DNA of 64,000 nt, taken from positions 372,001 to 436,000 of the forward strand of contig NZ_QQNB01000002.1 in the NCBI RefSeq assembly GCF_003345355.1, in the 5' to 3' direction. Each line of letters starts with the position of its first letter. Within the stretch, counting starts at the first letter, position 1. Of the stretch, positions 17,568-27,395 are shown one piece after another. Source of the DNA: Sphingomonas aracearum. GTDB taxonomy: Bacteria; Pseudomonadota; Alphaproteobacteria; Sphingomonadales; Sphingomonadaceae. Under the pieces are notes generated by a model that did not search any database, was not told the origin of the DNA, and saw nothing but the letters and a program-made list of their open reading frames with translations. The position numbers and the translations under genes are program-made.

Positions 17568-18197
17568 TCAGTCTTGCTGGTACCGTCGCGAATGCGGGCG
17601 GGTGAGCGCTTCGGGCGCGCGGACCAGTTCCTGCAGGCGTTGCAGCTCCTCGGGCGTGTCCACGTCGATCAATTCGGCCGGGGCGGTGACGACGTGCCGT
17701 CCCGCCGCCACCATGTCCCGTGCGCCGCTGTCGCCGGTCAGGCCGAGGAGGAACTCGAAGCGGTCGCGCCCGAACAATGCCGGCGGCTTGGGGCTCACGC
17801 CGTCGCTGGAGGCGATCACGCTGTCGCCGCCGTTCGACGCATCGAACAGGCGCTGGATGTGCGCCGCCGTCACCCGCGGCATGTCCGCCAGCGCGATCAC
17901 CACCGCATCCGCGCCCAGCTCCCGCGCGCGGGTGATGCCCCGTCGCACCGAACTCGCCATGTCGCGGGCGGGATCGGCGTTGCGCAGCGTCTCGAAACGA
18001 TGCGCGCCATAGTCGAGCGCCTCGTCCGCCACCACCGCCAGGCGGGCAAGGAACGGCAGGTCCTCCAGCGCGACCGCCACGTGCAGGCCGAGCGGCTTGC
18101 CCAGGAACTCGGTCGTCAGCTTGCTCCCGACATCGCCGAACCGCTCGGACTTGCCGGCGGCCAGGAGGAGGAGAACGGTGCGCTCAATCTGCAGCAT
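17568..18197 (-). CDS. MocA-like molybdenum cofactor nucleotidyltransferase
   Basis: 209-residue NTP transferase with the nucleotide-binding LLLAAGKSERFG near residue 10, LADMPRV near 105 and PALFGRDRFEFLLGLTGDSG. This matches the MobA/MocA group, which attaches CMP (or GMP) to molybdopterin; its place at the end of a molybdenum hydroxylase operon favours the cytidine form used by such enzymes. Its start overlaps xdhC by 14 bases. Confidence 0.85.
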   Translation of the reverse strand: MLQIERTVLLLLAAGKSERFGDVGSKLTTEFLGKPLGLHVAVALEDLPFLARLAVVADEALDYGAHRFETLRNADPARDMASSVRRGITRARELGADAVVIALADMPRVTAAHIQRLFDASNGGDSVIASSDGVSPKPPALFGRDRFEFLLGLTGDSGARDMVAAGRHVVTAPAELIDVDTPEELQRLQELVRAPEALTRPHSRRYQQD

Positions 18198-19107
18198 GGA
18201 ACGCCTTCACCATCGCCGCGGCGATCGACAGGGCGATCTCCGCAGGGCCGATCGCGCCGATGTCCAGCCCCACCGGGCCATCGATACGATCCAGATCAGC
18301 CGCCGAAACGCCTGCCGCGGCAAGTCGCTCCCGCCGCGCGGCATGGCTTTTCCTGCTGCCGAGCGCGCCGACATAAGATGTCGGACGCTTGAGCGCCTCC
18401 AGCAAAGCCGGATCGTCGATCTTGATGTCGTGGCTCAATGTCACCACGGCGGTGGACGGCCCCGGATCAAGCGCCGCCACCGCCTCGTCAGGCCAGCGGT
18501 CGTCCAGGGTCACGCCGGGGAACCGCTCTTCGGTGAGGAAGCGGCCGCGCGGGTCGATCACCACCGTCGCGATGCCCAGCTCGCGCGCCAGCCCGGCCAG
18601 CGCCTGGGCGATCTGCACCGCGCCGACGATCAGCAGCCGGCGCGGCGGATCGTAGCGGTTGACGAACAGCGCGCCCGTCTCGCCCGGCCGCAGATCGGAA
18701 TGGCCGTTCTCCAGCGAGGTATGCACGTCCAGGCTCTTGCCGCGCTCGCGCGCGTCGACGATGCGGTCGAACAGTTCGGGGTCGAAGCCCTCGGCCGACA
18801 CGGGCTGCACCATTACCTCGATCTCGCCGCCACAGGGCAGGCCGACCTCCCACGCCGCCGCATCGGCCACGCCGTATCGCCGGACCTGGAAGGGCGCGCC
18901 GGCGATCACTTCCGCCGCGGTTTGCAGGATGTCGCTTTCCACGCATCCACCCGACACCGATCCTTCGAACCGGCCGTCGGCATGGACCAGCATGTGGCTG
19001 CCCCGCGGGCGCGGCGCCGAGCCCCAGGTGGACACCACCGTGGCGAGGGCGAGCGGCGCACCCCTCCAGTCGCGGGCGGCGGCAAGCACGGTGTCGTTAT
19101 CGGCCAT
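18184..19107 (-). CDS. xdhC: XdhC/CoxI family maturation factor
   Basis: 307-residue chaperone that binds and sulfurates the molybdenum cofactor and hands it to xanthine-oxidase family enzymes (PaoD/XdhC role). N-terminal XdhC/CoxI domain with STWGSAPRPRGSHM and SVSGGCVE, then a Rossmann domain with LLIVGAVQIAQALAGLA and a C-terminal GALGSRKSHAARRERL. The ATG at 19107 was chosen over an upstream in-frame extension that runs into a repeat. It follows the two Mo subunits on the same strand. Confidence 0.88.
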   Translation of the reverse strand: MADNDTVLAAARDWRGAPLALATVVSTWGSAPRPRGSHMLVHADGRFEGSVSGGCVESDILQTAAEVIAGAPFQVRRYGVADAAAWEVGLPCGGEIEVMVQPVSAEGFDPELFDRIVDARERGKSLDVHTSLENGHSDLRPGETGALFVNRYDPPRRLLIVGAVQIAQALAGLARELGIATVVIDPRGRFLTEERFPGVTLDDRWPDEAVAALDPGPSTAVVTLSHDIKIDDPALLEALKRPTSYVGALGSRKSHAARRERLAAAGVSAADLDRIDGPVGLDIGAIGPAEIALSIAAAMVKAFHAAD

Positions 19108-19120
19108 GTATCTTCTCCAG

Positions 19121-19232
19121 CACCGTTCGTCCCGAGGAGCCATCGAGCTTGTCGAACCAGCGTCTCGACGCACCGCTCACCGGCCCGTCGAGACGAGTCT
19201 CCGCTCCGCTCAGCCTGCCCGCCAGGACGAAC
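19121..19232. repeat. TTCGTC/TCGAG-type intergenic repeat
   Basis: Spacer repeat starting CACCGTTCGTCCCGAG with the inner CGAGCTTGTCGA core and a degenerate GGACGAACG end. It belongs to the same family as 40579-40695 and 46897-46961. It fills the gap between the Mo subunit gene and xdhC. Confidence 0.6.
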
Positions 19233-19244
19233 GCACGATATTGT

Positions 19245-21461
19245 CTATAGCGGCGGCAACCCCGCCAGGAGCTTGTCCAGCGTCACCGGAAAGTCGCGCA
19301 CGCGCACGCCCGTGGCATTGAAGATCGCGTTCGCCACCGCCGCGCCCGCGCCCGAGATGCCCAGTTCGCCGACGCCCTTGGCGCCGACCGGATTGGCGGC
19401 GTCATCCACCTCCTCGATGAACTCGCATTCGATCTGCGGTACGTCGGCATTCACCGCAACATGGTATTCGCCGAAATCCGGGTTCACGAAGCGCCCGTCC
19501 CGCGTATCCACCACCCCGTCCTCGCTGAGCGCATAGGCCAGGCCCCACACCATGCCGCCGACCGCCTGGTTCTGCGCCGTGCGGCGGTTCAGCACGCGGC
19601 CGATGTCGAACACGCCCAGCATCCGCCGCACCCGTATCTCGCCGGTGACGGCGTTCACCGCGACCTCCGCGAACTGCGCGCCATGGCTCGCCTGGCTGGT
19701 GGCGCGGCTGACCTTGCCGGGCGCCATCCGGCCATGGCCCTCGACCGCCTTGTCGCGCACCAGATCGGCCAGCGCCGCCGATCGCCCGCCGGCGCTAACC
19801 TGGCCACCCTTCAGCCGCAGGTCCTCGGGCGCCGCGTTCATGCGCAGGGCCAGTTCCGCCAGCACGTCCTCGCACGCCAGCGCCACCGCCGCGGCGGACG
19901 AGCCCGCACCGAACGATCCGCCGGAGCCGGCGCTGGCCGGAAAGTCGCTGTCGCCCAGCCGCACGTCGATCGCGGTCATCGGCAGGCCCAGCATGTCGCC
20001 CGCCACCTGCGCCAGGATGGTATAGGTGCCGGTGCCGATATCGGTCATGTCGGTCTCGATCACCGCGCGTCCGCCGACCTCAAGCCGCACCCGCGCCTGC
20101 GCCTCGACCGTGAAGTTGCCGCGCAGGGCCGCCGCCATGCCCATGCCGATCAACCACTCGCCGTCGCGCACGGAGCCGGGCGTGGCATCCCGCCGCTCCC
20201 AGCCGAACCGCGTCGCCCCTTGCGTGTAGCAATCGAGCAGGCGCCGGGTGGTGAATGGCTTGCCGTTGGTCGGGTCCACCTCCGGCTCGTTGCGGCGCCG
20301 CAGCTCGATCGGATCGATCCCGAGCCGATGAGCAAGCTCGTCCATCGCGCATTCCACGCCAAACGTGCCCACTGCCTCGCCCGGCGCGCGTACCGCCCCC
20401 GTCGCGGGCAGGTCGACGCGGACCAGATCGGTGCGGAACCGCCGGTTCTCGCCGGCATAGAGCGGCAGCGTGCCGAACGGCACCGGCTCCAGGAACTCGC
20501 CGATCTCGTTCTGTGCGGCAACGCTTTCATGACCGATACCGGAGAGGCGGCCGTCCCTGCCGGCGGCCAGCCGGATGCGCTGCGTCGTGTGGCTGCGATG
20601 ATGGGCGACATAGGCCGTCTGCCGGCGCGACAGCACCACCTTGGCCGGGCGGCCGACCCGCTCGGCCGCGATCGCGGCATAGACCGCCTCCGGCCCCACC
20701 CCCGTCTTGCCGCCGAACCCGCCGCCGACGAACGGCGCCAGCACCCGTACCCGGGACGCCTCGATGCCCAGTGCCGTCGCGATCGTCTTTCTCGCGGCGC
20801 CGGCGATCTGGTTGCTGGTGCGCACCGTCAGTTGCCCATCCTCCCACCAGGCGGTGGTCGCGTGCGGCTCCAAGGCGGCGGGGAAGTGGACGGGCGTGGT
20901 GTAGGTTTCGTCCAGCGTGACCTCCGCGGCGGCCATGGCGGCATCGAGATCGCCCTTGTCGATCGCCGGCAGGAAGCCCAGGCCGTGCTCGCGGATCGGC
21001 GCCTGCTTCTCCACGTCGAAGCGGCCGGGCGTCTCCTCGTAGCGCACCTGAACCAATCGCGCCGCCGCCCTGGCGACCTCCCCATCCTCGGCGACCACCA
21101 TCGCGACGGCCTGGCCGTAATGATAGACCCGGCCGGTGTTCGGCTGGGGCTTGGCGCGGCTGTTGCCCTCGCCCGCCGGCATGCGCGGGTCGTCGTGGAT
21201 CACCGCCAGCACACCCGGCAGCGCTTCCGCCCCGCCGGCGTCCACCCCCGTCACCTGCCCGCGCCCGATCGCCGCCGGAACAATGGCGACGTACACGGTG
21301 CCCGGCGGCGACTGCTCATAAGCATAGGGCGCCGCGCCCGTGACCTTGGCCGCACCTTCCCAGCGCGGCACGGGCGCGCCGAGAAGGCCCTGCTCCGCCC
21401 GGTCCAGTCCGCCAGGCCGCTGGGCCTGGTCCATCACCATTTCCGCCATGAGCGGCTCCAT
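19245..21461 (-). CDS. molybdopterin-binding subunit, xanthine dehydrogenase family (copy 2)
   Basis: 738-residue catalytic subunit of a molybdenum hydroxylase. Recognised from PFVGGGFGGKTG, the MRAPGEA-like VRAPGEAVGTFGVE, GSGGSFGAG, and the C-terminal KGVGELGISGAGAAVANAIF that holds the active-site Glu. It is a clear paralogue of the gene at 21472, for example SQASHGAQFAEVAVNAVTGE against TQASYGAHFAEVAVNAVTGE. With the FAD and iron-sulfur genes upstream this is a PaoABC/YagTSR-like aldehyde or purine oxidoreductase; the exact substrate cannot be told. Confidence 0.87.
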   Translation of the reverse strand: MEPLMAEMVMDQAQRPGGLDRAEQGLLGAPVPRWEGAAKVTGAAPYAYEQSPPGTVYVAIVPAAIGRGQVTGVDAGGAEALPGVLAVIHDDPRMPAGEGNSRAKPQPNTGRVYHYGQAVAMVVAEDGEVARAAARLVQVRYEETPGRFDVEKQAPIREHGLGFLPAIDKGDLDAAMAAAEVTLDETYTTPVHFPAALEPHATTAWWEDGQLTVRTSNQIAGAARKTIATALGIEASRVRVLAPFVGGGFGGKTGVGPEAVYAAIAAERVGRPAKVVLSRRQTAYVAHHRSHTTQRIRLAAGRDGRLSGIGHESVAAQNEIGEFLEPVPFGTLPLYAGENRRFRTDLVRVDLPATGAVRAPGEAVGTFGVECAMDELAHRLGIDPIELRRRNEPEVDPTNGKPFTTRRLLDCYTQGATRFGWERRDATPGSVRDGEWLIGMGMAAALRGNFTVEAQARVRLEVGGRAVIETDMTDIGTGTYTILAQVAGDMLGLPMTAIDVRLGDSDFPASAGSGGSFGAGSSAAAVALACEDVLAELALRMNAAPEDLRLKGGQVSAGGRSAALADLVRDKAVEGHGRMAPGKVSRATSQASHGAQFAEVAVNAVTGEIRVRRMLGVFDIGRVLNRRTAQNQAVGGMVWGLAYALSEDGVVDTRDGRFVNPDFGEYHVAVNADVPQIECEFIEEVDDAANPVGAKGVGELGISGAGAAVANAIFNATGVRVRDFPVTLDKLLAGLPPL

Positions 21462-21471
21462 GCACCCGCGA

Positions 21472-23718
21472 CTAGGCGCTAGGCAAGTCGGCCGGCAAAT
21501 GAGGCAGGATCTTGTCCAGGGTCAGCGGGAAGTCGCGCACCCGCACGCCGCAGGCATTGTAGACCGCGTTGGCGATCGCCGCGCCCGCGCCGGAGATGCC
21601 GAGCTCGCCGATCCCTTTGGCATGAAGCGGGTTTGAATGGACGTCGCGCTCCTCCAGGAACTCGATCTCGAGCTGCGGCACATCGGCGTTCACCGGCACA
21701 TGATATTCGGCAAGATCGTGGTTCACCGCCTTGCCGTTGCGCACGTCATGGATCAGCTCCTCGGTCAGCGCCGCGCCGATGCCGAAGGTCAGGCCGCCCA
21801 GGCACTGCGAGCGCGCCGTCTGCCTGTTGAGGATGCGCCCCGCGGCGAACACGCCCAGCATCCGCCGCACGCGCACCTCGCCCGTCACCGCATTCACCGC
21901 CACTTCGGCGAAGTGCGCGCCGTAGGAGGCCTGCGTCACCGCGTCCTTCTGCTTGCCCGGGTTGATTTCGCCGGTCGCCTCGATCCCCTCGCCGGCAAGG
22001 TCGCCGATCGGGGTGGAACGATTCTCGGCGATCGCCATGCCGTCCTTGAGCGTCATCGCGTCCGGATCGACCCCCAGCTTCTTGGCGAGCTGGTTGCGGA
22101 TCTCCTCGCAGGCGAGATACACCGCCGAGCCGGAGCCGCACGCCCCCCAGGAGCCGCCGGAACCGGAGGATTCGGGCGACTCGCTGTCGCCCAGCTTCAC
22201 CGTGATCCGCTCGAACGGCAGGCCCATCACCTCACCGGCGATCTGCGCCAGCACCGTGTAGCTGCCGGTGCCGATATCGGTCATCGCCGTCTCGACGAAC
22301 AGGTGGCCGGCGGCATTGAGCCGCGCCTTGGCCGCGTTCTTTTCCAGCAGGTTGTTGCGCGTCGCCGCCGCGACGCCCAGGCCGACCCACCATTCGCCGT
22401 CGCGGCGGGTCGCCTTGGGCTGACGCTTGGACCAGCCGAACCGCTCCGCGCCCACTTCCAGGCAGCGCGTCAGCTGGCGCGAGGAGAAAGGCACGCCCTT
22501 TTCCGGGTCCTTGTCCGGATCGTTGCGCCGACGCAGCTCGATCGGATCGATGCCGAGCTGCTCGGCGAACTCGTCCATCGCGCTTTCGATCGCCAGCATG
22601 CCCACCGCCTCGCCCGGCGCGCGCATCGAGCCGGACAGCGTCAGGTTCACCCGCACCAGATCGTGCGTGATGACGCGGTGCTCGCCCTTGTACAGCGAGT
22701 GCGTGCCGATCCCGGCGGGCTCGAAGAAATCCTCGTCGGGCAGGTTGGCGCACAGCGTCTCGTGCCCGATGCCCACCAGGGTGCCGTCCGCCTCCGCGGC
22801 CAGGCGCACGCGCTGTTCGGTATTGGAGCGGCGCACCGTTCCGTCGAACACCTGCTGGCGCAGCATCACGCATTTGATCGGGCGGCCAAGCTGCCTGGAG
22901 GCGATCGCCGCCGCGGCGCTTTCCGGCGAGATGCCGAGCTTGGAGCCGAACCCGCCGCCGACATATTCGGCGACGATGCGCACGTTCTTCTGCGACACGC
23001 CCAGCGCCTTGGCGAGCGCGATCGCGTCCTTGGTCGGAATCTGGTACGATCCGTAGATCGTCAGCTTGCCCTCGTCCCAATAAGCGAGCGAGGCATGCGG
23101 CTCCATCGCCGCCGAGTTCTGGCTCGGCGTGGTATAGGTCGCGTCGAAGGTAAGCGGGGCCTCCGCCATGGCGCGGTCGAGATCGCCCTGCGTATAATGC
23201 GCCGGGATGTTGTTGGGCGGCGGCGTGTCCGTCTCGCCCTTCAGCGCGTCGAAATCGAAGCGGCCCTCGGCCGGTTCCACCGTCAGCGGCAACTGCAAGG
23301 CCGCGCCGCGCGCCGCCTCATAGGTCTCGCCGAGCACGATGGCGACGAACTGGCCGAAATAGGCCACCTCTTCCACGCCTTGCGTCGGCGCCTTCGTCTC
23401 GCCGCCCTGCCCGGCATTGCGCAGGAACGACTTGAAGTCGGTCACCACGTCGATCACGCCCGGCAGGCCGCGGATCGCATCGGCATCCACCCCCGTCACC
23501 GTGCCGGAGCCATGGCCGACACCGACGAGCACGCCGTAGGCCATGTTCTCGGCGGTGAATTCGGCCGAATAGCGCGCGGTGCCGGACACCTTCTTGGCGC
23601 CTTCATAGCGCGGCAGCGGTTTGGAGATGATGTTCTGCGCGCCCGTGTCGAGCAGGCTCGACGGGACCGGCTGGTCCATCGTCAGGCTGTTGGTGTGCTT
23701 GTCGCCCAGGCCCAGCAT
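21472..23718 (-). CDS. molybdopterin-binding subunit, xanthine dehydrogenase family (copy 1)
   Basis: 748-residue catalytic subunit, directly after the FAD subunit gene. It has YVGGGFGSKLG, MRAPGEAVGMLAIE, GSGGSWGACGSG and KGIGELGISGAGAAIANAVY with the expected active-site Glu. PaoC of E. coli is the closest named type. With its paralogue at 19245 only ten bases downstream, the pair is a tandem duplication; they may form alternative enzymes with the same small subunits. Confidence 0.88.
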   Translation of the reverse strand: MLGLGDKHTNSLTMDQPVPSSLLDTGAQNIISKPLPRYEGAKKVSGTARYSAEFTAENMAYGVLVGVGHGSGTVTGVDADAIRGLPGVIDVVTDFKSFLRNAGQGGETKAPTQGVEEVAYFGQFVAIVLGETYEAARGAALQLPLTVEPAEGRFDFDALKGETDTPPPNNIPAHYTQGDLDRAMAEAPLTFDATYTTPSQNSAAMEPHASLAYWDEGKLTIYGSYQIPTKDAIALAKALGVSQKNVRIVAEYVGGGFGSKLGISPESAAAAIASRQLGRPIKCVMLRQQVFDGTVRRSNTEQRVRLAAEADGTLVGIGHETLCANLPDEDFFEPAGIGTHSLYKGEHRVITHDLVRVNLTLSGSMRAPGEAVGMLAIESAMDEFAEQLGIDPIELRRRNDPDKDPEKGVPFSSRQLTRCLEVGAERFGWSKRQPKATRRDGEWWVGLGVAAATRNNLLEKNAAKARLNAAGHLFVETAMTDIGTGSYTVLAQIAGEVMGLPFERITVKLGDSESPESSGSGGSWGACGSGSAVYLACEEIRNQLAKKLGVDPDAMTLKDGMAIAENRSTPIGDLAGEGIEATGEINPGKQKDAVTQASYGAHFAEVAVNAVTGEVRVRRMLGVFAAGRILNRQTARSQCLGGLTFGIGAALTEELIHDVRNGKAVNHDLAEYHVPVNADVPQLEIEFLEERDVHSNPLHAKGIGELGISGAGAAIANAVYNACGVRVRDFPLTLDKILPHLPADLPSA

Positions 23719-23721
23719 CGG

Positions 23722-24699
23722 TCAAACTCCGGTCAGGTCGCGCAGGCACGCGATCAGCGTGCGGCGCGCCAGGGGTATCTTGAAGTCGTTGGAGCCATGG
23801 CCCCGCGCGCCGGCCAGCAGTTTGTCGGCCGCCGCCTCGAACAGCGCGGTGGACGGCGCCTGTCCGACCAGCATCGCCTCCATCTCGAAATCGCGCCACG
23901 GCAGGTGCGCCAGCCCGCCAAAGGCGAGCGCGGCGGATGCGATCTTCCCGTCCTCCACCTTCACCACGCCCGCCACCGAAACGAGCGCAAAGGCATAGGA
24001 CGCACGGTCGCGCACCTTGCGGTACAGCTGCTCGCCTTGCGGCGGGCCCGGCAGTTCCACATGGGTGATGAGCTCGCCCGGCTCCAGCACGTTCTCGATC
24101 TCGGGCGTGTCGCCCGGCAGGCGGTAGAAATCGTGGATCGAGATGCGCCGCCGATCGCCATCGCCTTTCAGCGTCACCACCGTCGCATCCAGCGCGCGCA
24201 TCGCCACCGCCATGTCGCTGGGGTGCGTGGCGATGCACTTGTCGGACGCGCCCAGGATCGCATGGATGCGGTTGAAGCCGCCGATCGCCGCACAGCCGCT
24301 GCCCGGCTCGCGCTTGTTGCAGGCAGTGGCCGTGTCGTAGAAATAATAACAGCGCGTCCGTTGCAGCAGGTTGCCGCCGGTGCTCGCCTTGTTGCGCAGC
24401 TGGCCGGAAGCACCCGCCAGCAGGGCGCGGCTCAGCACCGGGTACCCGTCGATCACCCGCCGGTCGGCCGCCAGGTCGCTGTTCGGCACCAGCGCGCCGA
24501 TGGTCAGCCCGCCATCCTCGCGCTGCTCGATCCGGCCGAGGTCCAGCCGGCTGATGTCGACCAGCTTGTCCGGCGTCATCACCTGCAGCTTCATCAGGTC
24601 GAGCAGGTTGGTGCCGCCAGCGATGAAGCGCACGCCCTCGCCGGCCTCGGCAACTGCCGCCTCGGGCGATTGCGCCTTGGTGTAGGTGAAGGTCTTCAT
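23722..24699 (-). CDS. paoB: FAD-binding subunit of molybdenum hydroxylase
   Basis: 325-residue medium subunit of the xanthine dehydrogenase family (CO dehydrogenase flavoprotein fold). Visible are [13 protein letters not shown] for FAD, and an unusual Cys-rich stretch [16 protein letters not shown] with GSGCAAIGG, which in PaoB binds an extra [4Fe-4S] cluster. The ATG at 24699 overlaps the stop of the iron-sulfur gene (ATGA). Gene symbol by analogy with E. coli paoB. Confidence 0.85.
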   Translation of the reverse strand: MKTFTYTKAQSPEAAVAEAGEGVRFIAGGTNLLDLMKLQVMTPDKLVDISRLDLGRIEQREDGGLTIGALVPNSDLAADRRVIDGYPVLSRALLAGASGQLRNKASTGGNLLQRTRCYYFYDTATACNKREPGSGCAAIGGFNRIHAILGASDKCIATHPSDMAVAMRALDATVVTLKGDGDRRRISIHDFYRLPGDTPEIENVLEPGELITHVELPGPPQGEQLYRKVRDRASYAFALVSVAGVVKVEDGKIASAALAFGGLAHLPWRDFEMEAMLVGQAPSTALFEAAADKLLAGARGHGSNDFKIPLARRTLIACLRDLTGV

Positions 24700-25217
24700 G
24701 CCCCGGCCACCTCGCGCTCGGCGGGCGTCAGGCCCGCTACTTCGGAAATCGCGTCCACGATGTTGGGATAGGCCGAGCAGCGGCAGATGTTGCCGCTCAT
24801 CCGCTCGCTGATCTCCTCGTCGCTCAGCGCCGCCGAGGTCAGGTCGCCCGACACATGGCTCGGCCAGCCCTTCTTCACCTCGTCCAGCATGCCAACCGCC
24901 GAGCAGATCTGCCCCGGGGTGCAATAGCCGCACTGATAGCCGTCGTGCCGCACAAAGGCGTCCTGCATCGGGTGCAGGTTCTCCGGGGTGCCCAGCCCCT
25001 CGATTGTCACGATCTCGTCATCCTGATGCATCACGGCGAGCGTCAGGCAGGAGTTGATGCGACGGCCGTTCACCAGCATCGTGCACGCGCCGCACTGGCC
25101 GTGGTCGCAGCCCTTCTTGCTGCCGGTCAGGCCGAGATGCTCGCGGCACAGATCGAGCAGCGAGGTGCGGATGTCCAGGTCAGCATCATAGGCCTGCCCG
25201 TTGATGGTGAAATGCAT
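24696..25217 (-). CDS. paoA: [2Fe-2S] subunit of molybdenum hydroxylase
   Basis: 173-residue electron-transfer subunit with two [2Fe-2S] sites: [16 protein letters not shown] with a later Cys in the N-terminal domain, and CGYCTPGQ...NICRCSAYP in the helical C-terminal domain. E. coli PaoA has a Tat signal for export; this one begins [15 protein letters not shown], with no signal, so the enzyme should stay in the cytoplasm. First gene of the operon. Confidence 0.88.
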   Translation of the reverse strand: MHFTINGQAYDADLDIRTSLLDLCREHLGLTGSKKGCDHGQCGACTMLVNGRRINSCLTLAVMHQDDEIVTIEGLGTPENLHPMQDAFVRHDGYQCGYCTPGQICSAVGMLDEVKKGWPSHVSGDLTSAALSDEEISERMSGNICRCSAYPNIVDAISEVAGLTPAEREVAGA

Positions 25218-25297
25218 GGGGTGCCCCGTTGGTTGACGTCATTGAGGAACGTAAGGCTCGCTCCAGCCTCAATGCGGGTCGCGGGCCCGCGTTCCTG

Positions 25298-26341
25298 TTG
25301 CGATCCGTTATCACCGGCGCGCTTGCGCTATGCCTGCAAGGAGCCGCCATGCCCGAGCCGCTTTCCGCCCCACCCCTCTCCCCGGCTCTCTCCAAGCCGG
25401 TCCTGATCGCGCATCGCGGAGCCAGCGGCTATCGGCCGGAACACACGCTCGCCGCCTACGAGCTGGCGATCGAGCAGGGCGCCGATTTCATCGAGCCCGA
25501 TGTCGTGCCGACGAAGGACGGCCATCTCGTCGCCCGGCACGAAAACGACATCACCGAAACCACGGACGTGGCCGATCATCCGGAGTTCGCCGCCCGCAAG
25601 ACGACGAAGACGATCGACGGCGAGCAGCATAGCGGCTGGTTCACCGAGGACTTCACCCTTGCCGAGCTGAAGACGCTGCGCGCCAGGGAGAGGTTGCCGA
25701 TGCTCCGGCCGGACAACCGGCACCATGACGGCCAGTTCGCCATCCCCACCTTTGCCGAGGTGATCGCGCTGGCCAAAAAACATGGCGTGGGCGTCTATCC
25801 GGAAACCAAGCACCCGACCTATTTCGCCTCCATCGGCCTTCCGACGGACGATCGCCTCGTGGCGGAGCTGCAGGCCGCCGGCTGGAACTCGGCCGGGGCG
25901 CCGGTCTTCATCCAGTCGTTCGAGGTGAAGAACCTCCAGCACCTCCACCGGATCACGAAGGTTCGCCTGATCCAGCTGATGGACGCCAAGGGCGCGCCCG
26001 CCGATGGCGCGGCCGAAAGCTATGCCGGGATGGCAACCCCGGCGGGCCTGCGCGAGATCGCGCGCTATGCCTGGGGGATCGGCCCCAACAAGGACATGAT
26101 CCGCGCCGCCGAGCCCTCGCCCGCCCCGCTGATCGCCGACGCGCACCGGGCCGGCCTGCGGGTGCACCCCTGGACGTTCCGCGCCGAGAACTTCTTCCTG
26201 CCCAAACATTTGTGGAGCGGCATGGACCCGCGGGCGCACGGCCGTCTTTCGGACGAAATCGCGGCGTATCTGAAGGCCGGGGTGGACGGCTTCTTCACCG
26301 ATTTCCCCGATATCGGCGTCGCTGCCAGAAACGCGGAGTGA
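25298..26341 (+). CDS. glpQ: glycerophosphodiester phosphodiesterase
   Basis: Hydrolyses glycerophosphodiesters to glycerol-3-phosphate and an alcohol. The GDPD barrel is recognised from IAHRGASGYRPEHTLAAY, the metal-binding EPDVVPTKDGHLVARHE, and the C-terminal DGFFTDFPD. The start is uncertain. ATG 25349 has a strong AAGGAG, but the frame just upstream encodes a signal-peptide-like run (VITGALALCLQGAA), so a TTG at 25298 is given; a periplasmic site suits GlpQ. Divergent from the molybdenum enzyme operon. Confidence 0.85.
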   Translation: MRSVITGALALCLQGAAMPEPLSAPPLSPALSKPVLIAHRGASGYRPEHTLAAYELAIEQGADFIEPDVVPTKDGHLVARHENDITETTDVADHPEFAARKTTKTIDGEQHSGWFTEDFTLAELKTLRARERLPMLRPDNRHHDGQFAIPTFAEVIALAKKHGVGVYPETKHPTYFASIGLPTDDRLVAELQAAGWNSAGAPVFIQSFEVKNLQHLHRITKVRLIQLMDAKGAPADGAAESYAGMATPAGLREIARYAWGIGPNKDMIRAAEPSPAPLIADAHRAGLRVHPWTFRAENFFLPKHLWSGMDPRAHGRLSDEIAAYLKAGVDGFFTDFPDIGVAARNAE

Positions 26342-26343
26342 CC

Positions 26344-26631
26344 ATGCGCAAGTTCCTGCTTCTCGGCTGCCTTCTCCTCCTGGCGGGCGGTTGCGTCGCC
26401 AAGACGGCCTGGAACGTCGCCACCCTTCCGGTAAGGGCGGGCAGCCAGGCCGTGGACTGGGCCACCACCAGCCAGTCCGAGGCGGACCGCAATTACGGCC
26501 GCAAGATGCGCAAGCAGGAGGCCAGGGAAGGCCGCGAGCGCAAGAAGGCCTTGAAGCAATGCCGCAAGGAAGGCCGCGAGGACTGCGCCTCCACCTATCA
26601 GGGCTATCGCGCCGGCTATCCGGAGCGGTAA
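26344..26631 (+). CDS. small lipoprotein, unknown function
   Basis: 95-residue protein with a lipoprotein signal and lipobox LAGGC (Cys17), then a basic, Lys/Arg-rich body (GRKMRKQEAREGRERKKALK) with two further Cys. It follows glpQ with only two bases between stop and start, so it is likely co-transcribed. No family is recognised; the charge suggests contact with an acidic partner such as membrane or nucleic acid, which is only a guess. Confidence 0.7.
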   Translation: MRKFLLLGCLLLLAGGCVAKTAWNVATLPVRAGSQAVDWATTSQSEADRNYGRKMRKQEAREGRERKKALKQCRKEGREDCASTYQGYRAGYPER

Positions 26632-26772
26632 GCTTCGTGAGCCCGCGCCCGGCCAGGGCGTGGCGCCGGTCGAACATGGCGTTCCGGCACCGCCGCACAG
26701 GGGCGATCCGCCGTTACCGCCTCGCGGCAGCTGCTGCTTCCATCCCCGGCGATCGCGACGCAGCCGCCGCCC

Positions 26773-27285
26773 TCACGACCTGGCCGGCGCGGGCGCCGTC
26801 TTCCCCGCCGCGGCTTCCTTTTCGCTCAGAAACCGTCCCAGCTCCGCATCGGCGCTGGAATACCATTCGATCAGGTCGACGAAGTTGGCATAGGTCTGCT
26901 TGCCGACCGCGGAAACGTCCGCATATTCGCTGAGGTCCCCTTCGCTGTCGATCGCCACCTTCAGGAAGCGATGGTCGCGGTTCCATTCGTTCACCAGCGC
27001 GTCGCTGAAGTACGGCGCCTTCTTCCACCAGCTGAAGAACTGGTACGATCCGCAACTCCCCGCCTTGCAGTCGTAGAACAGGATCTGGAACGACGCGCCG
27101 TTGCTGCCGCTGACGATATAGTCCTGCCCTTCCTTGTTCTTCTTGATCTCGGCCTTGTAGCCCGCTTCCTGCAACAGCGTCGCCATCGACTTGACCGATC
27201 CGGTGTCCACCACCCGGTCCTGCGCGATTGCCGTGCCGCTCGCCAACAGGCCGGCCGCCATGGTCAGCCGCAACAAGGTGCGCAT
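26773..27285 (-). CDS. YbjN-domain secreted protein
   Basis: 170 residues with a cleavable signal peptide ending near AIA at residue 21, then a YbjN-like fold (VKSMATLLQEAGY, GQDYIVSGSNGASFQILFYDC, VNEWNRDHRFLKVAIDSEGD). YbjN proteins are thought to act in stress or envelope-related control, but no reaction is known. It stands alone, convergent with the small lipoprotein gene. Two Cys in KAGSCG and FYDC could form a disulfide. Confidence 0.75.
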   Translation of the reverse strand: MRTLLRLTMAAGLLASGTAIAQDRVVDTGSVKSMATLLQEAGYKAEIKKNKEGQDYIVSGSNGASFQILFYDCKAGSCGSYQFFSWWKKAPYFSDALVNEWNRDHRFLKVAIDSEGDLSEYADVSAVGKQTYANFVDLIEWYSSADAELGRFLSEKEAAAGKTAPAPARS

Positions 27286-27395
27286 TCTCGTAACCCCCCG
27301 GTTCTGTCTAGGCGCACAGGCTAGCGAGCGACCGGCGGTCCGGCAATCGCCTATTCGTTCTGTTTTTGTTCTGGCGAAGGGAGTAGGTTGTCCGC

